A stretch of 64,000 nt of DNA from Eubacterium ramulus. GTDB taxonomy: Bacteria > Bacillota > Clostridia > Lachnospirales > Lachnospiraceae. The stretch covers positions 1-64,000 of the forward strand of contig NZ_JRFU01000121.1 in assembly GCF_003122485.1 (NCBI RefSeq), read 5' to 3'. This document shows positions 36,790 to 44,930 of the stretch, piece after piece. Made by a program: the position numbers and the translations under genes. How positions within the stretch are numbered: position 1 is the first letter of the stretch; each line of letters starts with the position of its first letter. Under the pieces are notes generated by a model. That model was not told the origin of the DNA and ran no database searches. It saw only the letters and a list, made by a program, of their open reading frames with translations.

Positions 36790-38166
36790 ATGCAGAAAAA
36801 CGATGAATTGATTTTGAAAATAGAGGATATGGGCGTGGACGGAGCTGGTATCGGAAAAGCAGACGGTATGACATTTTTTGTAAAAGATGCCGTTATTGGC
36901 GATGTGGTGCGGGCGAAGGTCATGAAACTGAAAAAGACTTATGGCTATGCCCGTCTTATGGAGCTCCTGGAGGCGTCGCCGGATCGTGTGGAACCGAAAT
37001 GTCCGTATTACAGACAGTGCGGCGGCTGTCAGATTCAGGCTTTGTCCTATGAAAAACAGTTAGAGTTTAAAGAGCGTAAAGTACGTAATAATCTGGAACG
37101 TATCGGTGGATTTTCGGAAATCCCGATGGAACCGATTGTTGGTATGGAAGAGCCATATCATTATCGGAACAAGGCGCAGTTCCCGGTGGGAACAGACAAA
37201 GATGGCCATATCGTGACCGGATTTTATGCGGGACGCACACATACGATCATTCCGAATCGTGACTGTGCATTGGGACTTCCTGTAAACCGGGAGATTCTGG
37301 ATCTTGTCATTGATTTTATGGAAAAATATCATGTTTCCGCATATGATGAGAAAACCGGAAAAGGACTGGTGCGTCATGTGTTGATTCGCTGTGGATTTAC
37401 CAGTCAGGAGAAGATGGTCTGTCTGATCATCAATGGAAAAAGTCTGCCACACAGCGAAAAGCTTGTGGAAGCGCTGCGCAAGATTGATGGAATGACAAGT
37501 ATTTCTATCAATTGTAATACCGAGCGTACCAATGTGATTCTTGGACGCAAGACGGTCGTGCTCTGGGGACAGGAATATATCACAGATCAGATTGGAGAAA
37601 TTTCTTATGAAATCTCACCGGTATCTTTTTATCAGGTGAATCCGGTGCAGACGGAGAAACTTTATGGTTTGGCATTGGAGTATGCAGATCTGCACGGGGA
37701 GGAAAATGTCTGGGATCTGTATTGCGGCATTGGAACGATCTCACTGTTTTTGGCGCAGAAGGCAAAACAGGTGTATGGTGTGGAGATCATTCCGCAGGCG
37801 ATTGAAAATGCGAAACGGAATGCGGTGAAAAATGGTATCGAAAATGCAGAATTTTTCGTTGGAAAATCTGAGGAAGTACTGCCAGAGTTTTATGAGAAAG
37901 AGGCGGCAGCAGGACGGAAGGCGCATGCAGATGTGATTGTGGTAGATCCGCCGAGAAAGGGATGCGACGAAAAACTGCTGGAGACGATTGTAAAAATGGC
38001 ACCGGATCGGGTGGTTTATGTGAGCTGCGATTCTGCGACACTGGCACGGGATCTGAAGATACTGTGTGAAAATGGATATGAATTAAAGCGTGCCCGGGCT
38101 GTGGATCAGTTCTGCCACACTGTTCATACAGAGAGTGTTTGTTTAATGGAAAGAAAAGATAAATAA
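36790..38166 (+). CDS. 23S rRNA (uracil-5-)-methyltransferase, RlmCD/RumA family
   Basis: Makes m5U in rRNA. An N-terminal TRAM domain precedes the [4Fe-4S] cysteines C71, C77 and C80 (CPYYRQCGGC) and a SAM-binding core with WDLYCGIGTISLFLA, DPPRKGCDE and the catalytic-Cys motif VYVSCDSATLARD. GGAAAGGA selects the ATG at 36790 over an in-frame TTG 11 codons upstream. The 458 residues are normal. Gram-positive RlmCD modifies two sites; which apply here is unknown. Confidence 0.92.
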   Translation: MQKNDELILKIEDMGVDGAGIGKADGMTFFVKDAVIGDVVRAKVMKLKKTYGYARLMELLEASPDRVEPKCPYYRQCGGCQIQALSYEKQLEFKERKVRNNLERIGGFSEIPMEPIVGMEEPYHYRNKAQFPVGTDKDGHIVTGFYAGRTHTIIPNRDCALGLPVNREILDLVIDFMEKYHVSAYDEKTGKGLVRHVLIRCGFTSQEKMVCLIINGKSLPHSEKLVEALRKIDGMTSISINCNTERTNVILGRKTVVLWGQEYITDQIGEISYEISPVSFYQVNPVQTEKLYGLALEYADLHGEENVWDLYCGIGTISLFLAQKAKQVYGVEIIPQAIENAKRNAVKNGIENAEFFVGKSEEVLPEFYEKEAAAGRKAHADVIVVDPPRKGCDEKLLETIVKMAPDRVVYVSCDSATLARDLKILCENGYELKRARAVDQFCHTVHTESVCLMERKDK

Positions 38167-38195
38167 GGGAGCAAATTGCAGAAAAGGAGAATGTG

Positions 38196-38555
38196 ATGTA
38201 CAGACCATCAATGTATAATAAACACGATGAATCAATGTATACTTTTGCAGAATTGTTTAATAATTGTAAGGTTTGCAATGATGTCATAATGAAACCGAAT
38301 GATGAAGAAACGTATGGAAATGATGGATATTTTATTCATAGCAATGGTCAAAAGATCGGCTATGATTGGGAATATAGAGACCGATATTTTTCAAATTGCA
38401 GGCTGCAGTTTGATACATTGGGACAATACGAAAGAAAATTAAGAAAAGATTGTATTCAAATAGCAATACAGTGTGACTCTACCGAAACGGGAATTGCCGT
38501 TGGCTGGCATGAGGATTGGTTAGTGGAAGCAAAAGAAAATCGAAGCTTACAATAG
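38196..38555 (+). CDS. Hypothetical protein
   Basis: A 119-residue, soluble-looking protein rich in Asn, Tyr and charged residues, beginning MYRPSMYNKHDESMY. No membrane segment or motif I recognise; the Cys pairs (CKVC near 25-28) could be chance. AAAGGAGA lies upstream. It follows the rRNA methyltransferase by 29 bp and precedes the lectin-fold gene by 33 bp, so it may share a transcript. Confidence 0.55.
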   Translation: MYRPSMYNKHDESMYTFAELFNNCKVCNDVIMKPNDEETYGNDGYFIHSNGQKIGYDWEYRDRYFSNCRLQFDTLGQYERKLRKDCIQIAIQCDSTETGIAVGWHEDWLVEAKENRSLQ

Positions 38556-38588
38556 AAAAAAGGTAGAGAGAAGAAAGGAGAAAAGAAA

Positions 38589-39554
38589 ATGTTTTGTCCA
38601 AAGTGTGGTAAGCAATTGGATGATGGTGCAAAGTTTTGTTTCAACTGTGGATTTTCAATAGAATCCGTTAACAAAAATGCGCAGAATAGGAAGGCTGGTG
38701 TGCAGCCGAAACCGGTTGAGGTGTCAAGGAAACCTGAAGCAGAGCCGATGCAGCCAATCAAAGAGCAACAGGAGAATATGCAGTATGATTCATCATATCC
38801 GAATCATAAAAAAAGAAATGTGAAGATGGTGCTGGTGGTGGTCATAGCCGTAATTGTGGCAGCGATTGTAGTTATACTTGTAGCGCAACATTTGGGTTAC
38901 ACGTTACCGTTCCTGTCAAAGAATAATTATACTGTAAGCAGCGACCATGCTACCAAGTCGGATACTAAGGATGATGAAAACATCGACAGTAAAGATCATC
39001 AGGATAATGATGATAAAGACAAAAATTCTAATTTGAATAAGAATCAGAATTCTGATCAGGACAGTGATTCAGCAGATTCAGAGGAGACAGACAAACAGTC
39101 ATCTGAAGAGGGGATTCATACCTATGAGGTGATCACCGCTGATATGACCTGGGATGAAGCATATAATGACTGTATAAAGCGTGGAGGATATCTGGCACGA
39201 ATCAATTCCAGAGAAGAGTGGAATGCTATTATTGCACAGATTCAGGCATCCAACACAGAGGCATGCTATTTTTATGTATCAGGAACCAGAAACGATGGTG
39301 GAAGCTCTTATTATTGGAAGAATGAAAATGGTGAATTGTATGGAGAACCACTGAACAGCAGTGCATTCTGGGGCAATGATCTGTGGCTTGAAAATGAGCC
39401 GAGTTTTCAGGATGGCGATGTAACAGAAGATGTTATGGCAATTTTGTATATGAAATCAGCAAACCGCTGGGTACTGAACGATGTTGCAAACAACCCGCTT
39501 GAAACAGAAAGTTATTTGAGTGGAAAAATTGCTTATATTTGTGAGTATGAATAA
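38589..39554 (+). CDS. Zinc-ribbon, membrane-anchored C-type-lectin-fold protein
   Basis: A 321-residue protein with a cytosolic zinc ribbon (C3, C6, C17, C20; CPKCG...CFNCG), a Pro-rich linker, a single membrane helix (about 80-102), a low-complexity Asp/Lys/Asn/Ser stalk (about 115-172) and an extracellular C-type-lectin-like domain (about 178-321) with TWDEAYNDCIKRGGYLARIN, WLENEPSF and the final YICEYE. Calcium-site residues are not clear, so it may bind protein rather than sugar. AAAGGAG lies before the ATG. Followed 13 bp later by a glycosidase lipoprotein. Confidence 0.78.
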   Translation: MFCPKCGKQLDDGAKFCFNCGFSIESVNKNAQNRKAGVQPKPVEVSRKPEAEPMQPIKEQQENMQYDSSYPNHKKRNVKMVLVVVIAVIVAAIVVILVAQHLGYTLPFLSKNNYTVSSDHATKSDTKDDENIDSKDHQDNDDKDKNSNLNKNQNSDQDSDSADSEETDKQSSEEGIHTYEVITADMTWDEAYNDCIKRGGYLARINSREEWNAIIAQIQASNTEACYFYVSGTRNDGGSSYYWKNENGELYGEPLNSSAFWGNDLWLENEPSFQDGDVTEDVMAILYMKSANRWVLNDVANNPLETESYLSGKIAYICEYE

Positions 39555-39567
39555 AGAGGTTAGATCC

Positions 39568-40824
39568 ATGAAATTAAAGTGGATAAAAAGAATGAGTGTG
39601 GGCGCGGCAATTGCCGTGCTCACTGCATTTTTTGTTGTCGGATGCGGCAGCACAGAAAAACAGAATAACGGGAGTTTGTCGACAGATTCCAGTCAGGACA
39701 TTTCGGAAGTAAGTACAAAACAGGAAGTTCTTGAAAAATCAGAAGTTCCCAAAAAATCAGCGGATGAGTTGAAACGTGAAAAAGTGGAACAATATCTGGC
39801 AGATATGACAACCGAAGAAAAAGTAGCACAGCTATTTGTCATTACGCCGGAAGCCATTACCGATGTACAGACAGTCACGGCTGCTGGAAATGCGACCCGA
39901 AAGGCACTGGAAAAGTATCCGGTTGGCGGCATGGTATATATGAAAGCCAATCTGGTATCAGAAGATCAGACAAAAAAATTATTGGAAAATACCAAGACAA
40001 TGTATAAAGAAATCGCGGATTTGCCAATTTTTCTGACGGTGGATGAGGAAGGCGGAACGGTAGCCAGAATTGCAGGAAATGATGGATTTTCCATAGAAAA
40101 TGTCGGTTCGATGAATCTGATCGGGAAAAGCGGAGATACTGACAAAGCATATGAAGTCGGGGTTACGATAGGGACATATCTTTCGGATCTTGGATTTAAT
40201 GTGGATTTTGCCCCAGTAGCAGATGTACTTACCAATTCCGAAAATCAGATTGTTGCCAAGCGTTCTTTTGGTTCTGACAGTGAACTGGTGACCAATATGG
40301 TGTTGGCAGAAATGAAAGGATTTGAAGAAACGGGAATATTATCCTGTGTAAAACATTTTCCGGGACATGGATGCACCATCGGCGATACTCATGAGGGTTA
40401 TGCGTACACGGATAAGACCAGGGAGGAATTACAACAGGAAGAACTGGTGCCGTTTCAGGAGGCATGCGCGAATGGAGTACCTTTTGTCATGGTGGCGCAT
40501 ATTTCAGCACCGAATGTAATTGGTGATAATACACCGAGTTCATTATCGCCAGTTATGATCACGGATATTTTACGAAATGAATGGAATTACGATGGAATTG
40601 TCATTACAGATGCCTTGAATATGGGAGCTATCGTACAAAATTATTCTTCTGCCGATGCTGCGGTCAAAGCATTACAGGCAGGTGCAGATATGCTGTTGAT
40701 GCCGGAAAATTTTCAGGAAGCCTATCAGGGCGTTTTGGATGCGCTGGAGAATGGTACATTGACACAGGAACAGATTGATTGTTCTGTAAGAAGAATTTTA
40801 AATGTGAAATTGAGTATGCAGTAA
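39568..40824 (+). CDS. Glycoside hydrolase family 3 lipoprotein (beta-N-acetylhexosaminidase-like)
   Basis: Probable surface glycosidase acting on wall fragments. The signal peptide ends in the lipobox VVGC, with lipidated C26; I start at the ATG at 39568 because this gives a proper leader (MKLKWIKRMSVGAAIAVLTA). The family 3 domain has TVDEEGGTVARI, the NagZ-type KHFPGHGCTIGDTHEG and the nucleophile region VITDALNMGAI. The second family 3 domain is absent, as in NagZ. Likely the second gene of a surface pair with the lectin-fold protein. Confidence 0.88.
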   Translation: MKLKWIKRMSVGAAIAVLTAFFVVGCGSTEKQNNGSLSTDSSQDISEVSTKQEVLEKSEVPKKSADELKREKVEQYLADMTTEEKVAQLFVITPEAITDVQTVTAAGNATRKALEKYPVGGMVYMKANLVSEDQTKKLLENTKTMYKEIADLPIFLTVDEEGGTVARIAGNDGFSIENVGSMNLIGKSGDTDKAYEVGVTIGTYLSDLGFNVDFAPVADVLTNSENQIVAKRSFGSDSELVTNMVLAEMKGFEETGILSCVKHFPGHGCTIGDTHEGYAYTDKTREELQQEELVPFQEACANGVPFVMVAHISAPNVIGDNTPSSLSPVMITDILRNEWNYDGIVITDALNMGAIVQNYSSADAAVKALQAGADMLLMPENFQEAYQGVLDALENGTLTQEQIDCSVRRILNVKLSMQ

Positions 40825-40953
40825 ATAGAACAATCTATTATTTGATATAATTCCTATCTTTACAGTATGATATAAAAATGCTAAACTACCAGTTAAGAAA
40901 TTTTATCTTATTTTTCATTAAGGCATTCATAGTTACTGAAAGAAGGAATGGAC

Positions 40954-41880
40954 ATGACATTTGTACAGTTAAAATATATATTGACCATAGCGGAAACGAA
41001 ATCACTAAATAAGGCAGCAGAACAGTTGTATGTATCGCAGCCGTCTCTGACCAATGCATTAAAGGAACTGGAAAAAGAAGTAGGAATTACCATCTTTTTC
41101 CGTACCGGGCGCGGTGTGACATTGACAAACGATGGTGTGGAGTTTTTGACCTATGCCCGTGAGATTTACCGGGAGTATGAGCAGCTGATGCAGCGTTATG
41201 GGGATGGTGGTTCTTATAAAAAGAAATTTGCGGTATCTACGCAGCATTATTCCTTTTCGGTAAAAGCGTTTGTGGATGTGGCAAAAAAACTGGATATGTC
41301 AAAATATGAATTAGCCATTCGTGAGACCAAGACAGCGGAAGTCATCCAGGAAGTAAGCACGATGAAAAGTGAGATTGGAATCCTGTATTTGAGCGAATTC
41401 AATCGAAAATCCATGGAAAAATTATTCAAATCTGCAAATCTGGAATTTCATCCGCTGATCACCTGCAAAGCATATGTGTATTTGTGGAAGGATCATCCGC
41501 TGGCGAAGGAACCATATCTGACGCTGGAACAACTGGAACATTATCCGTGTCTGTCCTTTGAACAGGGAGATGACAGTTCTTTCTATCTGGCAGAAGAATT
41601 GTTCCCGACCAATGAATACAGTCAGATCATTCATGCCAACGACCGGGCAACGATGCTGAATCTGATGGTCGGTCTAAACGGCTATACGTTGTGTTCCGGT
41701 TTGATCTGTGAGGAATTAAATGGCAGTGATTATCGGGCAGTACCGTTTCGGAGTTTAGATCAGACGGGTGATATACAGGATGAAAATCAGATGGAGATCG
41801 GATATGTCACCAGAAAAAATCTGATTTTGAGCAAACTGGGACAGGAATATGTGATGGCACTGCGCCAGTATCTGGCGTAG
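40954..41880 (+). CDS. LysR-family transcriptional regulator
   Basis: A 308-residue regulator with the N-terminal winged helix (QLKYILTIAETKSLNKAAEQ and YVSQPSLTNALKELEKEVG) and a periplasmic-binding-like effector domain. AGAAGGAA is well spaced from the ATG at 40954; an ATG two codons earlier is too close to it. The expected divergent target gene is absent upstream (the glycosidase is on the same strand), so its regulon is not evident. The effector is unknown. Confidence 0.9.
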   Translation: MTFVQLKYILTIAETKSLNKAAEQLYVSQPSLTNALKELEKEVGITIFFRTGRGVTLTNDGVEFLTYAREIYREYEQLMQRYGDGGSYKKKFAVSTQHYSFSVKAFVDVAKKLDMSKYELAIRETKTAEVIQEVSTMKSEIGILYLSEFNRKSMEKLFKSANLEFHPLITCKAYVYLWKDHPLAKEPYLTLEQLEHYPCLSFEQGDDSSFYLAEELFPTNEYSQIIHANDRATMLNLMVGLNGYTLCSGLICEELNGSDYRAVPFRSLDQTGDIQDENQMEIGYVTRKNLILSKLGQEYVMALRQYLA

Positions 41881-41938
41881 TAGTTTGTGATTAAAAAATT
41901 GAGTTAGTGAAGGCACCAAAAACAAGAAGAATTTCCCA

Positions 41939-41968
41939 GACATAAAAACCACATCTCCGCTCATACTA
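41939..41968 (+). promoter_or_regulatory. Possible sigma-G-type promoter for the spore protein
   Basis: GACATA at 41939-41944, 17 bp, CATACTA at 41962-41968. The -10 fits the forespore sigma-G pattern (CATnnTA). The 130-base leader is long for such genes. Confidence 0.4.
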
Positions 41969-42100
41969 GGAACAAGACAGAAAGCTTCACAAGGATACTT
42001 CTGTTGAGTTGAAAAGAAAAACAACCTTTCCCATTCAACAAAATTACCGGGAAGCGCCCTGTCTTTACTATAGAGAAAAACATTACGGAGGTGTAACAAC

Positions 42101-42310
42101 ATGAGTAATTCTAAGAGCTCAAACAAAGTGTCAGTTCCGGAGGCAAAAGAAGCAATGAACCGTTTCAAACAGGAAGTGGCATCCGAACTTGGAGTACCTT
42201 TAAAAGAGGGTTACAACGGAGATCTGACATCCCGTCAGGCAGGATCCATCGGTGGTGAAATGGTGAAAAAAATGATCATGAGACAGGAGGAGCAGATGTC
42301 TGACAAATAA
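42101..42310 (+). CDS. Alpha/beta-type small acid-soluble spore protein
   Basis: Saturates spore DNA and protects it from UV and heat; degraded by the Gpr protease on germination. The 69 residues have both family boxes: EAMNRFKQEVASELGVPL (the Gpr cleavage region lies here) and the DNA-contacting GYNGDLTSRQAGSIGGEMVK. GGAGGTG precedes the ATG. It is monogenic with a strong terminator, and shows that the organism forms spores. Confidence 0.95.
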   Translation: MSNSKSSNKVSVPEAKEAMNRFKQEVASELGVPLKEGYNGDLTSRQAGSIGGEMVKKMIMRQEEQMSDK

Positions 42311-42377
42311 GACCTGCTAAAACTACTCAGATCAGAGAGAAAATCATATACCGAATATTCGGATATGAGAAAAAAGA

Positions 42378-42409
42378 AGAGCAGCTGCGTTGTGCGGCTG
42401 CTCTTTTTC
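42378..42409 (+). terminator. Terminator after the spore protein gene
   Basis: AGAGCAGC pairs with GCTGCTCT, extendable inward, followed by TTTTCT and preceded by A's. Confidence 0.85.
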
Positions 42410-42410
42410 T

Positions 42411-42743
42411 ATGAAAAGTTGGCGCTTTTCATAATGAAGATTGAAACGTTACAAAGTAAAAAGGTCTTTACTGTTGTTCCAACAATATAGCACAACAAAA
42501 GTATTCTGTCAATTCAAAAGTTATAATTTTTGAAGTAAAAATTTAAAGCAAAATTTTGTGTATTTTTACGTCAAAACAACAATTGACATTTCCACTGTAT
42601 AGGCATATTATAATGACAACAGCTGTTGAAATAAAATAAATGAGCTTTTAAAACAACAATAAAAGGCAATAATGAAAAAGAAAATATTTTTGTTGTTGCA
42701 AAAGCGAAAAAACGGGAATAACATGTAGAAAGGAGCTTTTATT
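42411..42743 (+). promoter_or_regulatory. Regulatory region of the polyol operon with repeated ACAACA boxes
   Basis: No gene. Six copies of ACAACA or its complement occur at about 42472, 42492, 42576, 42616, 42653 and 42691. TTGTT-cc-AACAA forms a short palindrome at 42474-42485 and CAACAGCTGTTG a perfect one at 42617-42628. The copies surround the promoter at 42583-42611, as expected for operators of the DeoR-type regulator encoded two genes downstream. Confidence 0.55.
42583..42611 (+). promoter_or_regulatory. Promoter of the polyol operon
   Basis: TTGACA at 42583-42588, 17 bp, TATTAT at 42606-42611. The palindrome CAACAGCTGTTG begins six bases later, over the start site, a typical repressor position. 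Confidence 0.78.
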
Positions 42744-44012
42744 ATGAAAGCAAAAGGAGTAAGATTACACGCAGCAAATGACCTGAGACTGGAAGAGTTC
42801 GAACTTCCGGAAATCACAGATGACGAAATCCTTGTAAAAGTAGTTTCTGACAGTATTTGTATGTCAACTTACAAATGTGCGATCCTTGGAACAGAGCATA
42901 AGAGAGTACATGAGGATGTTGCAGAGCATCCGGCAATCATGGGACATGAGTTCGCAGGTGACATCGTAAAAGTTGGTAAAAATCATCAGGATCAGTTTAA
43001 ACCGGGTATGAAATTTACACTTCAGCCGGCATTAAACTACAAAGGAACCATGTGGAGCCCAGGATATTCTTATGAGTTTTTTGGCGGAGATACTACTTAT
43101 TGCGTAATTCCAGCAGAGGTTATGGAGCTTGGATGCCTGCTTGAGTACAAAGGCCGTGCTTATTATGAAGCTTCTCTGGCTGAGCCGATGTCCTGCAGTA
43201 TCGGAGCTTTCCATGCAGCTTACCATACACAGATGGGTGTATACACACACGAGATGGGTATCAAAGAGAATGGTAAACTTGCGATCATGGCAGGTGCAGG
43301 CCCGATGGGACTTGGTGCTTTAACCTATGCATTACACCGCGATGTACGTCCATCCATGGTTGTTGTTACAGACATTAATCAGGAGCGTCTGGATCGTGCA
43401 GAGGAATTATTCCCGGTTGCTGATTATAAAAAGGAAGGAATCGATCTTCATTTTGTAAATACAGGAAACTTTGAGGATCCGGTTGCTGAGCTGATCAAAA
43501 TCTCCGGCGGCACAGGATATGACGATGTATTATGTTATGCACCGGTATCATCTGTTGTAACTCAGTCCAGCGCAATCCTTGGAAGAGATGGCTGCCTGAA
43601 CTTCTTCGCAGGTCCGACAGACAAAAAATTCAGCGCAGAGATGAATTTCTACGATGTACATTACAATTCTACACATGTAATGGGAACTACCGGTGGAAAT
43701 ACTGCAGACATGATCGAATCTCTGGAGCTGACCGCTGCAAAACGCATCAATCCGGCTGTTATGGTAACACATATCGGTGGACTGGATGCTGCAGCTGAGA
43801 CAACTCTGAATCTTCCGAAGATTCCGGGTGGAAAGAAATTAATTTATACACATTTAAGCATGCCGCTGACAGCATTAGATGAACTGAGAAAAGCAGCAGA
43901 AGAGAGAAACGATGACCGTTACATCGCTCTGGCTGACATTGTGGATGCACATCAGGGATTATGGTGTCCGGAAGCAGAAGAATATTTACTTGCAAACTTT
44001 ATTACAGAATAA
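42744..44012 (+). CDS. Zinc-type medium-chain dehydrogenase, likely polyol-phosphate dehydrogenase
   Basis: A 422-residue medium-chain dehydrogenase resembling SorE (L-sorbose-1-phosphate reductase). It has the N-terminal catalytic domain with IMGHEFAGDIVKVG, the nucleotide-binding AGAGPMGLGALTYAL and VVVTDINQERLDRAEELF. The four-cysteine structural zinc lobe of classical alcohol dehydrogenases is not visible. Sharing an operon with a mannitol-type PTS suggests oxidation of the incoming polyol phosphate. GAAAGGAGC lies upstream. Confidence 0.8.
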   Translation: MKAKGVRLHAANDLRLEEFELPEITDDEILVKVVSDSICMSTYKCAILGTEHKRVHEDVAEHPAIMGHEFAGDIVKVGKNHQDQFKPGMKFTLQPALNYKGTMWSPGYSYEFFGGDTTYCVIPAEVMELGCLLEYKGRAYYEASLAEPMSCSIGAFHAAYHTQMGVYTHEMGIKENGKLAIMAGAGPMGLGALTYALHRDVRPSMVVVTDINQERLDRAEELFPVADYKKEGIDLHFVNTGNFEDPVAELIKISGGTGYDDVLCYAPVSSVVTQSSAILGRDGCLNFFAGPTDKKFSAEMNFYDVHYNSTHVMGTTGGNTADMIESLELTAAKRINPAVMVTHIGGLDAAAETTLNLPKIPGGKKLIYTHLSMPLTALDELRKAAEERNDDRYIALADIVDAHQGLWCPEAEEYLLANFITE

Positions 44013-44072
44013 GTACTGCCAGAATTCTCCGATCCGTCAGGAATTGAGAGTCTCTGGCGGAGAGGAGAGACT

Positions 44073-44834
44073 ATGGACGCAATGGAAATGCGCAGAAATG
44101 CGATTGCAGAACTGGTAAACAAACACGGAACCGTAAGTTTTTCACAGATTAAGGAACAGTTCCCGAATGTATCGGAAATGACACTCCGTACGGATCTCAA
44201 AGCCTTAGATGCGGCAAAAGAGATCGTAAGGATTCATGGTGGCGCAAAATCTGTACAGCTGGTGATCGGTACAGACGACTATCTCACCAGACGTTCGGTG
44301 CGCAACATACAGGCAAAACAGGAGATTGCAAAAAAGGCAAAACAGCTGATCCTGCCGGATACCGCTATTTTTCTGGATTCCGGAAGTACAACGACAGAAC
44401 TTGCCCGGATTTTTCCGGATCAGTCCAATCTGATCTATACCACAGGACTTTCCTGTGCAACGGAACTTGCCAATCTCACAAAGCCTGTCATCATGCTGAC
44501 CGGCGGACAGTTGAACCGCTACAGCATCAGTATGTACGGTATCTCCGCGATTCGGGAACTGGAACAGGTAAACTTTCATCAGACATTTTTAGGGGTAACA
44601 GGGTATTCAATGAAAGCAGGTTTTACCTGTGGAAACAGTGAGGAAGCAATGTTAAAACGCACAGCGATCGCGCAGGCGGAGCAGGTGATCGTTTTGATGG
44701 ATTCTTCCAAAACAGATGTCAAAAGTACTTATACAATCTGTGGTCTGTCGGATGTGGACGTCATTATATCCGACGGAAAATTGCCGGAAGATTTTCTTTT
44801 GGAATGTGAAAAACATCACATTGTCGTATATTAA
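44073..44834 (+). CDS. DeoR-family transcriptional regulator
   Basis: A 253-residue sugar-phosphate-responsive repressor. The N-terminal helix-turn-helix (VSFSQIKEQFPNVSEMTLRT) is followed by the DeoR sensor domain with FLDSGSTTTELA and the conserved TCGNSEEAMLKR and VLMDSSKTDV. It sits between the dehydrogenase and the PTS gene and is the natural repressor of the operon. GGAGAGGAGAG precedes the ATG; an inverted repeat TCTCCG/CGGAGA spans that site. Confidence 0.92.
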   Translation: MDAMEMRRNAIAELVNKHGTVSFSQIKEQFPNVSEMTLRTDLKALDAAKEIVRIHGGAKSVQLVIGTDDYLTRRSVRNIQAKQEIAKKAKQLILPDTAIFLDSGSTTTELARIFPDQSNLIYTTGLSCATELANLTKPVIMLTGGQLNRYSISMYGISAIRELEQVNFHQTFLGVTGYSMKAGFTCGNSEEAMLKRTAIAQAEQVIVLMDSSKTDVKSTYTICGLSDVDVIISDGKLPEDFLLECEKHHIVVY

Positions 44835-44930
44835 AAATAGTACATAAAAAGAAAGTTTTTCGGATGCTGGTTTTGCAATATTTCCCATTGTGTTCGTAGT
44901 ATGGGGACTACAAAAGTGGGAGGTATTATT

